Positions 1-8,605 of a stretch of 64,000 bases of DNA are shown here, piece after piece; position 1 is the stretch's first letter, and every line of letters starts with the position of its first letter. A model generated the notes under the pieces. The model was given only the letters and a program-made list of their open reading frames with translations. It did no database searches and was not told where the DNA came from. The translations under genes and the position numbers were made by a program. Location: contig CAWHMO010000007.1 of the NCBI GenBank assembly GCA_963830565.1, positions 248,001 through 312,000 of the forward strand. Direction: 5' to 3'. This DNA is from DATFDN01 sp963830565. Lineage in GTDB: Bacteria > Pseudomonadota > Alphaproteobacteria > Acetobacterales > Acetobacteraceae.

Positions 1-363
1 GGGACGGGGTTATGCGATCCGTCCGACCCACGCGATACCCTGCTCCAGGAACCGAGCATGCATGCCTTCGACCTGTACGGCACCAGCGTCGCGTGGCAGC
101 AAACGCACAATCACAGCGTGGCGCCGACCACCGTGGCCAACGGGGTCGTTTTTTCCGGGCTGCTAGGGATCGAGCCATTCGCGGTGAATGCCTACGATGC
201 CGCCTCTGGCGCCCTGCTCGCGCGATTCCCCATGCCTGGCTCGGTCAGTTCCGGAGCGACCCCGGTCGGCGGAATGCTGTTCGTCGGTTCGGGGACAACC
301 ACTGACGGGAGCGGCAGCGGTGTGCACGCATTCGCGCTGCCCGACGGCGCGCCGGAGACCTGA
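1..363 (+). CDS. PQQ-like beta-propeller protein, C-terminal fragment (5' end outside window)
   Basis: The frame is open from base 1, so the gene begins upstream and only about 120 C-terminal residues are present. The text contains propeller-blade repeats such as AYDAASGALLARF and a final GGMLFVGSG strand, as in PQQ-dependent dehydrogenases and polyvinyl-alcohol-dehydrogenase-like (cytochrome fused) proteins. The catalytic part is not visible, so substrate and cofactor cannot be stated. The internal ATG at 58 is not a convincing start because the propeller reading frame continues upstream of it. It converges with the dedA gene, with about 30 bp between stops. Confidence 0.7.
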   Translation, partial: GTGLCDPSDPRDTLLQEPSMHAFDLYGTSVAWQQTHNHSVAPTTVANGVVFSGLLGIEPFAVNAYDAASGALLARFPMPGSVSSGATPVGGMLFVGSGTTTDGSGSGVHAFALPDGAPET

Positions 364-395
364 TCGGCCGCTCGTTAGGCGGCCCGCCGTCGCGA

Positions 396-1020
396 TCACG
401 CCGGCCGGCGCCTGCGCGACCAGACGAAGCGGCCGATCAGCAGCACGGCGGCGGCGATGACAAAATAGTCGAAATAGTGGAATACCATGTGCAGGTTGCC
501 GTTCGTGCCCCAGGCGTCGCCCAACTTCATGCCGATCCAGGCCAGCAGGAAGCACCAGGGCCAGGAGCCGAGGAAGGTATAGAGGTGGAATCGGACCCGG
601 CGCATATGCGCGATCCCGGCGGGCAGCGCGATGAAGGTGCGCACCACGGGCAGCATCCGGCCGATCAGCACGGCCGGGCCGCCGAAGCGGTGGAAGAACC
701 AGTCCGCCTTGGCCAGGTCGTCGTCGGTCAGCAGCACATATTTGCCCCACCTCCGCACCGCCGCGCGTCCGCCATGCGCGCCCACCTCGTACGCGATGGC
801 CGAGCCGAGATTGCAGCCGAGCGCGCCCGCGGTCGCGACGAGGAATAGGTTCAGCCGCCCGGTCGAGACCAGATAGCCGGCAAAGGGTAGGATGATCTCC
901 GACGGCAGCGGCAGGCATGCGGAACTCGATGGCCATGAGTCCCAGCACGCCAAGATACCCGCTGGCTTGAAGTACAGAGATGATGAAGCCGGCCAGCAGG
1001 CCGGCATTGGCGGAGTTCAT
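396..1020 (-). CDS. DedA family membrane protein (one frameshift)
   Basis: Frame-corrected length is 207 residues, usual for the SNARE-associated/DedA family of inner-membrane proteins linked to lipid carrier flipping and envelope homeostasis. The N-terminus (MNSANAGLLAGFI) is in one frame. The family core (LPLPSEIILPFAGYLVS, then GRMLPVVRTFIALPAG) is in the next frame. Removing one A of the AA at 923-924 joins them as MAIESACLPLPSE, the expected family text. Several hydrophobic segments are visible. It lies 6 bp after the nicotinate phosphoribosyltransferase gene and is probably the last gene of that run. Confidence 0.85.
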
Positions 1021-1026
1021 GTGGGG

Positions 1027-2211
1027 TCAGCCGGTCCAGCCCGATGGCCGCTTGCCGGGGTCGCCTCGGCGCAGCAGGAACTCGCGCCCGACCTTCACCA
1101 TCGGCACGCCGGCATACTCGACGATGTCGGCCGTGGCATAGGTCTCGCTCCATTTGTCGGGGATGAAGCTGCCAGTGCCGACCACGTCGATCGGCGCCCT
1201 GGCGTCCGCCATCACCCGGCATTTGTCCACCACGAACCCCGAGGACACGACGATCCGAACATTCGGATACCCGGCCTGGTCGAGCAATTCGCGCATATGC
1301 CAGATCGCTGCGGCCGATACGCCGGTGCCGACCAGATAGCGCAGCTCGGTGTCGCTGCGATAGCGGCGGATCGCGCCCGGCGCGTGTCGCTCCAATGCGG
1401 CGTAGCTCGCCGCCGGATCGAGGCCCTCCAGGAAGCGTCCGCCATGCGTATCGAGGCGCAGCGACAGCTGTCCCGCGGTGGCGAGGGCGGGGAAGCGCGC
1501 GCAGACGGCGAGGCCGTCGGAGACCTCCCGGCCGAAATAGTCCACCAGCACGGTGAGCGGCAGGTCGGGGAAAGTCTCTTGGAACATCTCGGCGGCGCGG
1601 ACCGTGGAGCCGGCATAGCCGATCAGCGAGTGCGGCATCGTGCCGAAGCCGCGCGACGCGCCGAACCAGTGCGCGGTGCCGTCATTGGCGTTGCCGACAA
1701 AGCCCTTCGCGCCCTCGCGCTGAGCGGCGGCGCTGCCCACTGCGGCGGCATAGGCCATCATCTCCTGCATCTCGGCGCCGGCGCAGTGGCGCGCTTCCAT
1801 TGCCAGGAACGCGGCCTGGGGCAGGGCGAGGCACATCTGATAGGCATTGTGCGCGGCCACGCAGGCCGGCCCGATCTTCTGCAGGAAGATGGTCTCCAGA
1901 TCCGAGAGCTGCACGAAGCTGCCGGTGATATAGGCGATCGGCTCGCCGGCGCCGACCCAGGCGCCCTCTTGTTGCTGCAAGTCGATGTCGAACTCGGAGC
2001 CTCGCGCGGCGGCGACGCCTCTCAGCCAGTCAATCAGAAGTCGCGGAGCGGAAACCACCGGACGTCGCAGGAACAGGGCATAGGTGACACGCTTGTCGCC
2101 GAAGCGCGCCACGATCTGCTTCGTACGATTGAAGTAGGTATCGGTGCGCGCGGCGATGTCGTCCGCGAGGACCGCCGGGTCGGCATCCATGTGCAAAGCC
2201 TCACCCGCCAC
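1027..2211 (-). CDS. pncB: Nicotinate phosphoribosyltransferase family protein
   Basis: 394 residues. Resembles the nicotinate/nicotinamide phosphoribosyltransferase family, which joins PRPP to the base in NAD salvage in the cytoplasm. Supporting segments include TDTYFNRTKQI at the N-terminus, the central EARHCAGAEMQEMMAYAAAVG and the C-terminal phosphate-binding region VVSSGFVVDKCRVMADA with DVVGTGSFIP. The ATG at 2211 overlaps the end of the DAHP synthase gene by about 10 bp; an ATG seven codons further in (MDADPAVL) is an alternative start. The family member is clear; which base it prefers cannot be read from sequence. Confidence 0.82.
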   Translation of the reverse strand: MAGEALHMDADPAVLADDIAARTDTYFNRTKQIVARFGDKRVTYALFLRRPVVSAPRLLIDWLRGVAAARGSEFDIDLQQQEGAWVGAGEPIAYITGSFVQLSDLETIFLQKIGPACVAAHNAYQMCLALPQAAFLAMEARHCAGAEMQEMMAYAAAVGSAAAQREGAKGFVGNANDGTAHWFGASRGFGTMPHSLIGYAGSTVRAAEMFQETFPDLPLTVLVDYFGREVSDGLAVCARFPALATAGQLSLRLDTHGGRFLEGLDPAASYAALERHAPGAIRRYRSDTELRYLVGTGVSAAAIWHMRELLDQAGYPNVRIVVSSGFVVDKCRVMADARAPIDVVGTGSFIPDKWSETYATADIVEYAGVPMVKVGREFLLRRGDPGKRPSGWTG

Positions 2212-3600
2212 GTATTTTCTGGGCGGCGCCCGCCGGGACCGCGCCCGGTTCCCGGCGCGCCTTCAGCTCCTCGGCGATGAGGAACGCCAGTTCCAGCGAC
2301 TGCTCCGCGTTCAGTCGCGGATCACAGAAGGTCTCATACCGCTCGCCGAGATCGGCCTCGGTCAGCCGATGCGCCCCGCCGACGCATTCGGTCACGTCCT
2401 GGCCGGTCATTTCCACATGCACGCCGCCCCCCCAGGTGCCTTCGGCGGCATGGATATCGAAGAAGTCGCGCACCTCCGACAGGATCGCATCGAAGCCGCG
2501 AGTTCTTGCGGCCGTCGGCGGTGTCGGTGGTGTTGCCGTGCATCGGATCGCAGAGCCAGACCACCTTGCGTCCGGCACGCTGCACGGCGCGAATCAGCGG
2601 CGGCAGCTTCGCCGCTACCTTGTTGGCGCCCATGCGGCAGATCAGGGTGATTCGCCCCGCCTCATTCTCCGGGTTCAGGCGGTCGAGCAGCCGCGGCAAG
2701 TCATCAGCTTCCAGTGTCGGACCGGCTTTCATGCCGATCGGGTTCCTCACCCCGCGCAGGAACTCCACATGCGCGCCATCCGGCTGGCGGGTGCGGTCGC
2801 CGATCCAGAGGAAGTGCGCCGAGCAGCCGTACCAATCGCCGGTTGTCGAGTTCGATTCGGGTCAACGCCTGCTCATAGGGGAGCAGCAGCAATTCATGCG
2901 CGACGTAGAAATCGGTCTCGCGCATGTCGCGGGTGGTCTCGCTGCTCATGCCGCAGGCCGCCATGAAGGCGAGCGTCTCGTCGATGCGCTGGCTGAGGTC
3001 ACGGTACCGCCCGGCAAGCGGGCTCCGCTCCACGAAGCCGAGGTTCCAGCGATGCACCTCGTGCAGGTCGGCGTAGCCGCCGGAGGCGAAGGCGCGCAGC
3101 AGGTTGAGCTTGCTCGCGGCCTGGAAATATCCCAACTCCATGCGCGCCGGATCGGGGATGCGTGTCTGTTCGGTGAACTCGGGGCCGTTGATGATGTCGC
3201 CCCGATAGCTGGGCAGGGTAACGCCGCCCTGGGTCTCGGTGTCGGAGCTGCGCGGCTTGGCGAACTGCCCCGCCATGCGCCCCATCTTCACGACCGGCAC
3301 GCTGGCGCCGAAGGTGAGCACGACGGCCATCTGCAGCAGCACCCGGAAGGTGTCGCGGAGCACGTTGGCGGTGAAGTCGGCGAAGCCTTCCGCGCAATCG
3401 CCTCCCAGCAGCACGAAGCCTTTGCCCTCCGCCGCCCCGGCCAGCGCCGCCTTGAGCCGTCGCGCCTCGCCCGCAAAGACCAGCGGCGGATATTTCGAGA
3501 GCTTGCGCTCGACGGCTTCGAGCTGGGCCATGTCGGGATAGGCCGGCATTTGCCGGATTGGGCGGGCGCGCCAGGAGTTGGGTGTCCAGGTCGGGTTCAT
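2201..3600 (-). CDS. aroG: Class II (plant-type) 3-deoxy-7-phosphoheptulonate synthase (two frameshifts)
   Basis: First step of the shikimate pathway: phosphoenolpyruvate plus erythrose 4-phosphate to DAHP. Frame-corrected length is 465 residues, matching class II enzymes. Family text spans three frames: WTPNSWRARPIRQMPAYPD at the N-terminus, LLGGDCAEGFADF, then WLCDPMHGNT, then FDAILSEVRDFFDIH. The breaks are repaired by dropping one A of 2834-2835 and one T of 2503-2504 (plus-strand bases). The start at 3600 is chosen because it gives the conserved N-terminus and has AGGAGC about 8 bases upstream. The gene symbol is by function only; class II genes are also called aroF or aroH. Confidence 0.88.
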
Positions 3601-3861
3601 CGGTGGTGCTCCTAGCGCCGCCGGGTGAGGCGGGGGGATCGTCGAGCCTATAATGCCGCATTCGCGAAGAGATGCCACTCGCCGGCGCTGAGGCAGGCTT
3701 CTCGCGCACAGGATCGGGCACTTCGGCCAAGGCCGCCACGTCCGCTGGAACCCGGCGACCTCGCCAGGTCAAGTCCGCGGCGGGCCTGACCCAAAAACCG
3801 TCGCTATCGGCTCTTGGTCGAACCGGACAGCGACGCGCTAAGTGCGAGCATAAGGCGGCGG
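3601..3861. other. Intergenic region upstream of the DAHP synthase gene
   Basis: No convincing gene. A short plus-strand frame (3672-3881) is low-complexity and runs into the repeat. The only signal seen is the ribosome binding site AGGAGC for the minus-strand DAHP synthase gene. The promoter of that operon probably lies here but no clear -35/-10 pair could be picked. Confidence 0.5.
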
Positions 3862-4063
3862 CTAGTGCCCGGAATCATTGAACGGTGAAACGCATCGCCG
3901 AGGCTGTCATCGCGAGCCGCCTCTTGGCGGCGTGGCGATCGGCGGGCGATCCAGGCGGGCGACCCAGATGGGCGATACGGTGCGGCGGGCCTGGATCGCC
4001 ACGGCGCTGCGCGCCTCGCGATGACGGTTTCAGCGACTCATCGTTCACCGATAGGGAGTACTA
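3862..4063. repeat. Palindromic dispersed repeat, copy 1 (about 200 bp, IS-interrupted at right end)
   Basis: Near-identical to the sequence at 46168-46360. Both begin CTAGT, followed by GGAATCATTGAACGGTGAAACG, and end with ATCGTTCACCGATAGGGAG and GTACTAG. The interior is a long imperfect hairpin: GTCATCGCGAG near the left is answered by CTCGCGATGAC near the right, and GGCGATCCAGGC by GCCTGGATCGCC. Copy 1 carries about ten extra bases (an internal duplication around GCGATC). No coding capacity is evident, so this looks like a MITE- or REP-like non-autonomous element. Its right-hand CTAG is split by the IS5-family insertion. Confidence 0.85.
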
Positions 4064-4916
4064 GGGCCTGTTCGACAATAATGGGTTCTCTCGGGCCTGA
4101 AGCCGTGATTCAAGCTCCGTTTTGGCGGAGCGAAGGGATTTAGGTGGACAGGGGACGATTTGTGATCAGCGACACGGCTTGGCGAGAAGATGGCCCTGCT
4201 GTTGCCGGGCAAGGCGTCGGATCGCGGAGTGACGGCGAAGGACACCCGGCTGTTCCTGGAAGCGGTTCTGTGGCGCGTGCGCGCGGGATCGCCGTGGCGC
4301 GACCTGCCGCCTGAGTTCGGGCACTGGAACAGCGTGTTCCAGCGCTTCCGCCGCTGGGTGCGGGCGGGCGTCTTCGAGCGCCTCTTCGAGCGCTTGTCCG
4401 ACGAGCCGGATTTCGAATACGCCCTGATCGACGGCACGATCGTCACCGCCCATCAGAAGGCGAGCGGCGCAAAGGGGGGTCGTCCAATCAGGCCATCGAG
4501 ACGCTCGCGAGGCGGGCTGACGACCAGATCGTCGCGCTGGTGGACGCGCTTGGAAATCTGGTCCGCTTCGTGCTCTTGCCCGGACAGCGCCACGACATCG
4601 TAGGGGTCGCGCCGCTCATCGCAGACATCACTTTCGACGCCCTGCTCGGTGACAAGGCGTTCGACGCCGATTGGCTGCGTGCGGACCTCGATGACCGTGG
4701 CGCCGTCGCCGTCATCCCACCCAAATCCAACCGCAATACGATCATCGCCTATGACAAGGCCATGTATCGCTGGCGCCACCTGATCGAGAACTTCTTCGCC
4801 AAGCTGAAGGAGTTCCGAGCCATCGCCACCCGCTACGACAAGACCGACGAAAGCTTCCATGCCAACATCAGCCTCGCAGCCACCATCATCGCAACGAGGT
4901 AATTGTCAACAGACCC
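4064..4916 (+). mobile_element. IS5-family insertion sequence, IS427-like, 853 bp
   Basis: The left end GGGCCTGTTCGACAATA and the inverted right end GGGTCTGTTGACAATTA form terminal inverted repeats of about 17 bp with two or three mismatches. A TA target duplication is visible at 4062-4063 and 4917-4918 (CTA|GGG...CCC|TAG), as expected for this group, which targets CTAG or TA sites. Length and the two-frame DDE transposase fit the IS427 subgroup. The insertion sits at the terminal CTAG of the palindromic repeat copy 1 and against the stop codon of the LysR gene. Confidence 0.88.
4162..4902 (+). CDS. IS5-family (IS427-like) DDE transposase, read by frameshifting
   Basis: The N-terminal frame contains FLEAVLWRVRAGSPWRDLP and DPE-like spacing through ALIDGTIVTAHQKASGAKG. 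The C-terminal frame has ALVDALGNLVRFVLLPGQ, GDKAFDADWLR and the catalytic region YRWRHLIENFFAKLKEFR. The two frames are related by a -1 shift and overlap at AAAGGGGGGT (4471-4480), a plausible slippery site for programmed frameshifting. A GTG at 4162 with AGGGGA upstream gives the expected MISDTAW start, but reaching the main frame needs removal of one A of 4187-4188, the same kind of break seen in other genes here. Combined length is about 246 residues. Confidence 0.82.
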
Positions 4917-5806
4917 TAGTCAGCGTTGGCGACAAGGCGCATGGGGTGCGGCCGTGCTGTTCTCAGGAATGCCGCCATTGCGCTCGACACGAAGCTGTCC
5001 TTGCGCTGTATGAACACGGTCTCCACCCGCTCGTCCGCGCTGGAGAGTTCGTGTGCGGCGATGCGGCCCTCGCGCAGTTCGGACGAGATCACCGCTCTGG
5101 GTAACAGGGTGATGCCAATCCCGGCGGCAACGCAGGCGACGATGCCGCCAAGCGTGCCGAACTCGAGCTGCCGAATACCGACCAGGCCGCGGGCCGCGAG
5201 CAGGGTCTCCAGGCGCTTTCGATACGTGCAGCCCGCGCGGAATACGACGATCTTGAGGCTTCTGTGATGATGAAGTTCTTCGAGCGTCCGAATGCTCGCC
5301 CCGGTGACGATGACGAGTTCCTCGCGGAAGATGGTTTCCTCTTCGAGTTCAGGGTGCCGCACGGGACCGACCACGAACGCTCCGTCCAATCTGCGCGCCA
5401 GCACATCTTCGATCAAGTCCGAGGTGGTGCCGGTCGTGAGTGATAGGTCAACCAGCGGGTAGGCCGCCGCGAACTCCGCCAACACCGGGGAGAGCCGCAA
5501 GGCAGCGGTCGTCTCAAGGCTGCCCAAAACCAACGGACCGGCGGGCGTGCCGTCATCGGTCGCGGCCCGCCGCGCCTGGACGAACAGATCGGAAATCCGT
5601 TCGGCGAACGGCAGTAACCGCCGGCCGGATGCCGTCAACGTGACGCCGCGCGGGTGGCGGTGAAATAGCCTGACGCCGAGATCGGCTTCTAGGGCATGGA
5701 TGCGCGTGGTCACGTTTGACTGGACGGTGTGCAGATCAAGTGCGGCGGTGCCGATCTTGCCGCATCGCGCAACGGCGAGGAACATCTTCAGGTCGCCAAG
5801 GTCCAT
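4916..5806 (-). CDS. LysR-family transcriptional regulator
   Basis: 296 residues. N-terminal winged helix-turn-helix (MDLGDLKMFLAVARCGKIGTAA and a recognition helix ending NVTTRIHALEADLGVRLF), followed by a LysR substrate-binding domain from about residue 90. Probably regulates the nitronate monooxygenase gene 60 bp upstream of it on the same strand, or its own promoter; the effector is unknown. Its TAG stop codon is formed by the CTAG at the junction with the IS5-family element, so the last base of the stop belongs to the IS right end. Confidence 0.92.
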   Translation of the reverse strand: MDLGDLKMFLAVARCGKIGTAALDLHTVQSNVTTRIHALEADLGVRLFHRHPRGVTLTASGRRLLPFAERISDLFVQARRAATDDGTPAGPLVLGSLETTAALRLSPVLAEFAAAYPLVDLSLTTGTTSDLIEDVLARRLDGAFVVGPVRHPELEEETIFREELVIVTGASIRTLEELHHHRSLKIVVFRAGCTYRKRLETLLAARGLVGIRQLEFGTLGGIVACVAAGIGITLLPRAVISSELREGRIAAHELSSADERVETVFIQRKDSFVSSAMAAFLRTARPHPMRLVANAD

Positions 5807-5869
5807 TGCCGTTCCTTCTGGTCCCGCATGGAGGAGAATGAATCCACGCTCAGGGGAACACCAGCGTCA

Positions 5870-6956
5870 TCAGGGCAGAAGCTCCTCGGCGTCCGCCCAT
5901 AGCCGGCGGACGACGTCGCCGGCGGGTTCGTCGCGTGCCATTGCGGCGGACTGTCCGGCCCAAGCCTGCATGCGCGTGATGTCTCGGGCTCTTTGCGCCG
6001 CCTCCCGCATGGCCGCGGTCAGGCCCCGTTGCACGGGATACGGGGCAGGTGGCGGAGCACCCGGGGCGGCGGCAGCGCGAACGTAGTCGCTGGCGACCGC
6101 CCGTCCAGATCGGCCGCTGAACGCGCGGGTCGCAACCGTATCCTCCGGCTCGAGATCGACCAGGGCGTCAGCCCAAGCAGGATTGGTCCCTGCCTCGGGA
6201 CACCGCAGGAACGCCGTCCCGACCTGCACGGCGCTCGCCCCCAGGGTCAACGCCGCCGCCACTCCTCGGCCGTCTGCAATCCCGCCAGTAGCGATGATCG
6301 GGACGGATACCCTGTCGGCGAGACGCGGAAGCAATGCAAGCAGGCCGACGGAGCGCCGCTCCGCTGCCGCCGCTTCAAAGGAACCGCGGTGGCCGCCGGC
6401 CTCGAAGCCTTGCGCGACGATGGCGTCCGCGCCCGCGGCCTCGGCCTCGAGCGCCTCCGCCAGCGTGGTCGCGCAGGCAAACCAGGCGATTCCGCGCCTC
6501 TTCAACTCGGTTACAAACGCGGCTGGGAATAATCCCATGATCGAGGACACCACGGGAGGTTCAGCGGCGAGAAATGCGGCGAGCTGCAGATTCAAAGTCG
6601 GGCAGCGTGACATCTCCCGCCCCCGGCGTGACCGGCGGGCCCCAACGGGCCAGGAAATCGCGCACCCGCTGCTCGGCAGCCGGATCGCGTAACGGGGGAG
6701 GGTCGGGCACCCAGACGTTCAACTGGAAGGCGCCGTTGCTCTGCGAACGAAATTCCGACACCCACTTGGCAACGCCATCGGGCTTGGTCAGCAGCGCGCC
6801 CATGCCGCCCATGCCGCCCGCGTTGGCAACGGCGGCGGCGAGCGCCGCTGGACATGCGCCTGCCATCGGAGCCTCGACGATAGGCGCCCGTAACCCGAAC
6901 TGGTCGCAGAAAGCGCGCGCTCGATCCCGCGCTCGTGAGGTTCTGGAATCTGCCAT
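5870..6956 (-). CDS. Nitronate monooxygenase (2-nitropropane dioxygenase family), one frameshift
   Basis: FMN-dependent TIM-barrel enzyme family that oxidises alkyl nitronates. The first frame carries APIVEAPMAGACPAALAAAV and FQLNVWVPDPPPLRDPAAE. The second carries PPVVSSIMGLFP, the conserved AQGFEAGGHRGSF (with the family catalytic His), IIATGGIADGRGVAAAL and GTAFL. Dropping one base near 6588-6592 joins them and gives 361 residues, the usual size. GGGAG lies about 9 bases before the ATG at 6956. The neighbouring LysR gene suggests local regulation. Confidence 0.88.
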
Positions 6957-7259
6957 GCCCGCGGCTCCCGCGCGTGAGTCGTGTTATCGCCTCAGTGGCC
7001 TGACCTCATTCGAGGTTGGCCAGGGAACGTTCACCATCATGAGCGCACGTAGGTGAAATCGCCGCCTCGGAAAACTTCTTTAAGATGATCGGATGCATCT
7101 CACTTCCAGATGGCGTTTTCCCATGCGGGAGCCATCGTGCGTCCACACGGAACGGTGACGAACCCGCTGAAGGCGGGACGCGTCTCGCGGTCGCGAACTT
7201 GCACCAACAGCATGGGCGTAGCGCCTGACGGGCGAAGAGGGAGGGGGCGGCCGGAGAGC
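6957..7259. other. Intergenic region between nitronate monooxygenase and cinA
   Basis: About 300 bp without a gene I can support. A 37-codon minus-strand frame ending at 7100 (starting MLLVQVRDRETRPAF) lacks a ribosome binding site. The stretch near 7060-7110 (AAAACTTCTTTAAGATGATC) is AT-richer than its surroundings and may hold the promoter of the nitronate monooxygenase gene. Confidence 0.4.
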
Positions 7260-8528
7260 CTACGCCCGCTCGAAATCCGTCCGCTCGCGGAGCGGGAGCC
7301 CGTGCAGGTGCCGCCGGAGGCAGTCGAGCGCCAGTTCCACCGCGCCCAGGCGTACCCAGTCGCGTCCGCCGGTGATGCGCGCACGGCGCACGGCAATGTC
7401 CTTATCGGTAGCAATGGCGATCCAGATGGTGGCGCCGAAATCGATCCCCTCGGCGGCTTCGTCGTCCAACTCGAGCAGCGCGGCCAGGGCGTGCGTGGCC
7501 TCGGTCTGGACGCGGAGCGCGCGGGCGATCGCGACGGCCTGGTCCTCGGTGAGGGCGCCCTCGGTCGAGGGGAGGCCGATCGCCGCCTGGATCTGTTCGA
7601 CGGCGCGCGCGACGATGCTGCGGCGGAAGGCGTGCTCGGCGCCGGTCAGATGCGCCAGCCGCGCAGTGATTTGGCCGCTGGTGAAGGTCTCGGCCAGGGC
7701 AAGCGTCGCCTGCCTGGCGCGCATCCGGGCCAGGATGACGCCCTCCAGGGTCTGATCGTCCTCGGCGAGAATGAAGGTGCCCAGGCGGCGGCGCGCCTCG
7801 TCCTGCACCGGGCCGAGCTTGCGGGCGATGTCCGCCTCATCGACGCCGCGCACCGTCAGCTTGGTCTCGATCTGCGGGTAATGGGCGCGGAAGCCGAGCT
7901 TCACGCTGCCGTCCGGCGCCAGCGCATCGACGCCCTCCAGCAACTGATCCACCTGCGACTCGCCAAGCCCATAGGTGTGGAAACGCTTCAGCCGGATCAC
8001 GCCTGGCGCGCCGCCCAGGGTCAATAGGCGCGGGATGACCTGCTCCTCCAGCATCCGGCGCATCTCGCGGGGCACGCCAGGGGTGAAGAAGAAGCGGGCG
8101 GCCCCAATGCCGACGGCGAAGCCGCAGGCGGTGCCGATTGGGTTGTCGAGCATTTCCGCGGTTTCGGGCAGCATGGCCTGCTTGCGATTGTTGGGCGACA
8201 TCACCCGCCCGCGCCGGTGGAAGAAATCCTCCATGCGCGCAAGCCATGCCTCGTGCAGCACGAGCTTCACGCCGGCAGCCTCGGCGGCGATCTCCTGCGA
8301 GAGGTCATCGACCGTCGGACCCAGCCCACCATTGACGATCACCGCGTCGGCCCGCACGGCGGCGAGTTGGAACGCCTCGAGCAGATTGGCGCGGTCGTCG
8401 CCCACCGTGGTTTCCCAGATGACCGAAAGGCCCGCATCCTCCAGCTTCTGCGTCATATAGCTGAAGTTTGTGTTGACGATCTTGCCGGTCAGCACCTCGT
8501 CGCCGGTGCAGATGATCTCGATGCGCAT
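7260..8528 (-). CDS. cinA: CinA family protein with degenerate C-terminal amidase domain
   Basis: 422 residues. The N-terminal molybdopterin-binding-like (CinA/COG1058) domain is well preserved: MRIEIICTGDEVLTGKIVNTN, GGLGPTVDDLSQEIAAEA, FFFTPGVPREM. The C-terminal half aligns with the PncC/nicotinamide-nucleotide amidase domain but the active-site motif AESCTGG reads AETFTSG, so the catalytic Ser is replaced, and the GxAGP-type loop is not recognisable. NMN deamidase activity is therefore doubtful. The start at 8528 is preferred over an ATG six codons upstream because MRIEIICTGDE is the conserved N-terminus. Confidence 0.85.
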   Translation of the reverse strand: MRIEIICTGDEVLTGKIVNTNFSYMTQKLEDAGLSVIWETTVGDDRANLLEAFQLAAVRADAVIVNGGLGPTVDDLSQEIAAEAAGVKLVLHEAWLARMEDFFHRRGRVMSPNNRKQAMLPETAEMLDNPIGTACGFAVGIGAARFFFTPGVPREMRRMLEEQVIPRLLTLGGAPGVIRLKRFHTYGLGESQVDQLLEGVDALAPDGSVKLGFRAHYPQIETKLTVRGVDEADIARKLGPVQDEARRRLGTFILAEDDQTLEGVILARMRARQATLALAETFTSGQITARLAHLTGAEHAFRRSIVARAVEQIQAAIGLPSTEGALTEDQAVAIARALRVQTEATHALAALLELDDEAAEGIDFGATIWIAIATDKDIAVRRARITGGRDWVRLGAVELALDCLRRHLHGLPLRERTDFERA

Positions 8529-8605
8529 GTTGCTCGGCGGGTCCACTCAGTGAGTCGCGACTCCAGTTTCGCCCCCGTGCCCGCGCTTGTCACGGGCCAG
8601 CTCAG

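Noticed and set aside
892..2280. 462-codon plus-strand frame over dedA and pncB
   Set aside because: Composition is His/Arg/Asp-rich shadow text; conserved family text lies on the minus strand.
7110..8027. 305-codon plus-strand frame over cinA
   Set aside because: Antisense to conserved CinA motifs, no ribosome binding site, shadow composition.
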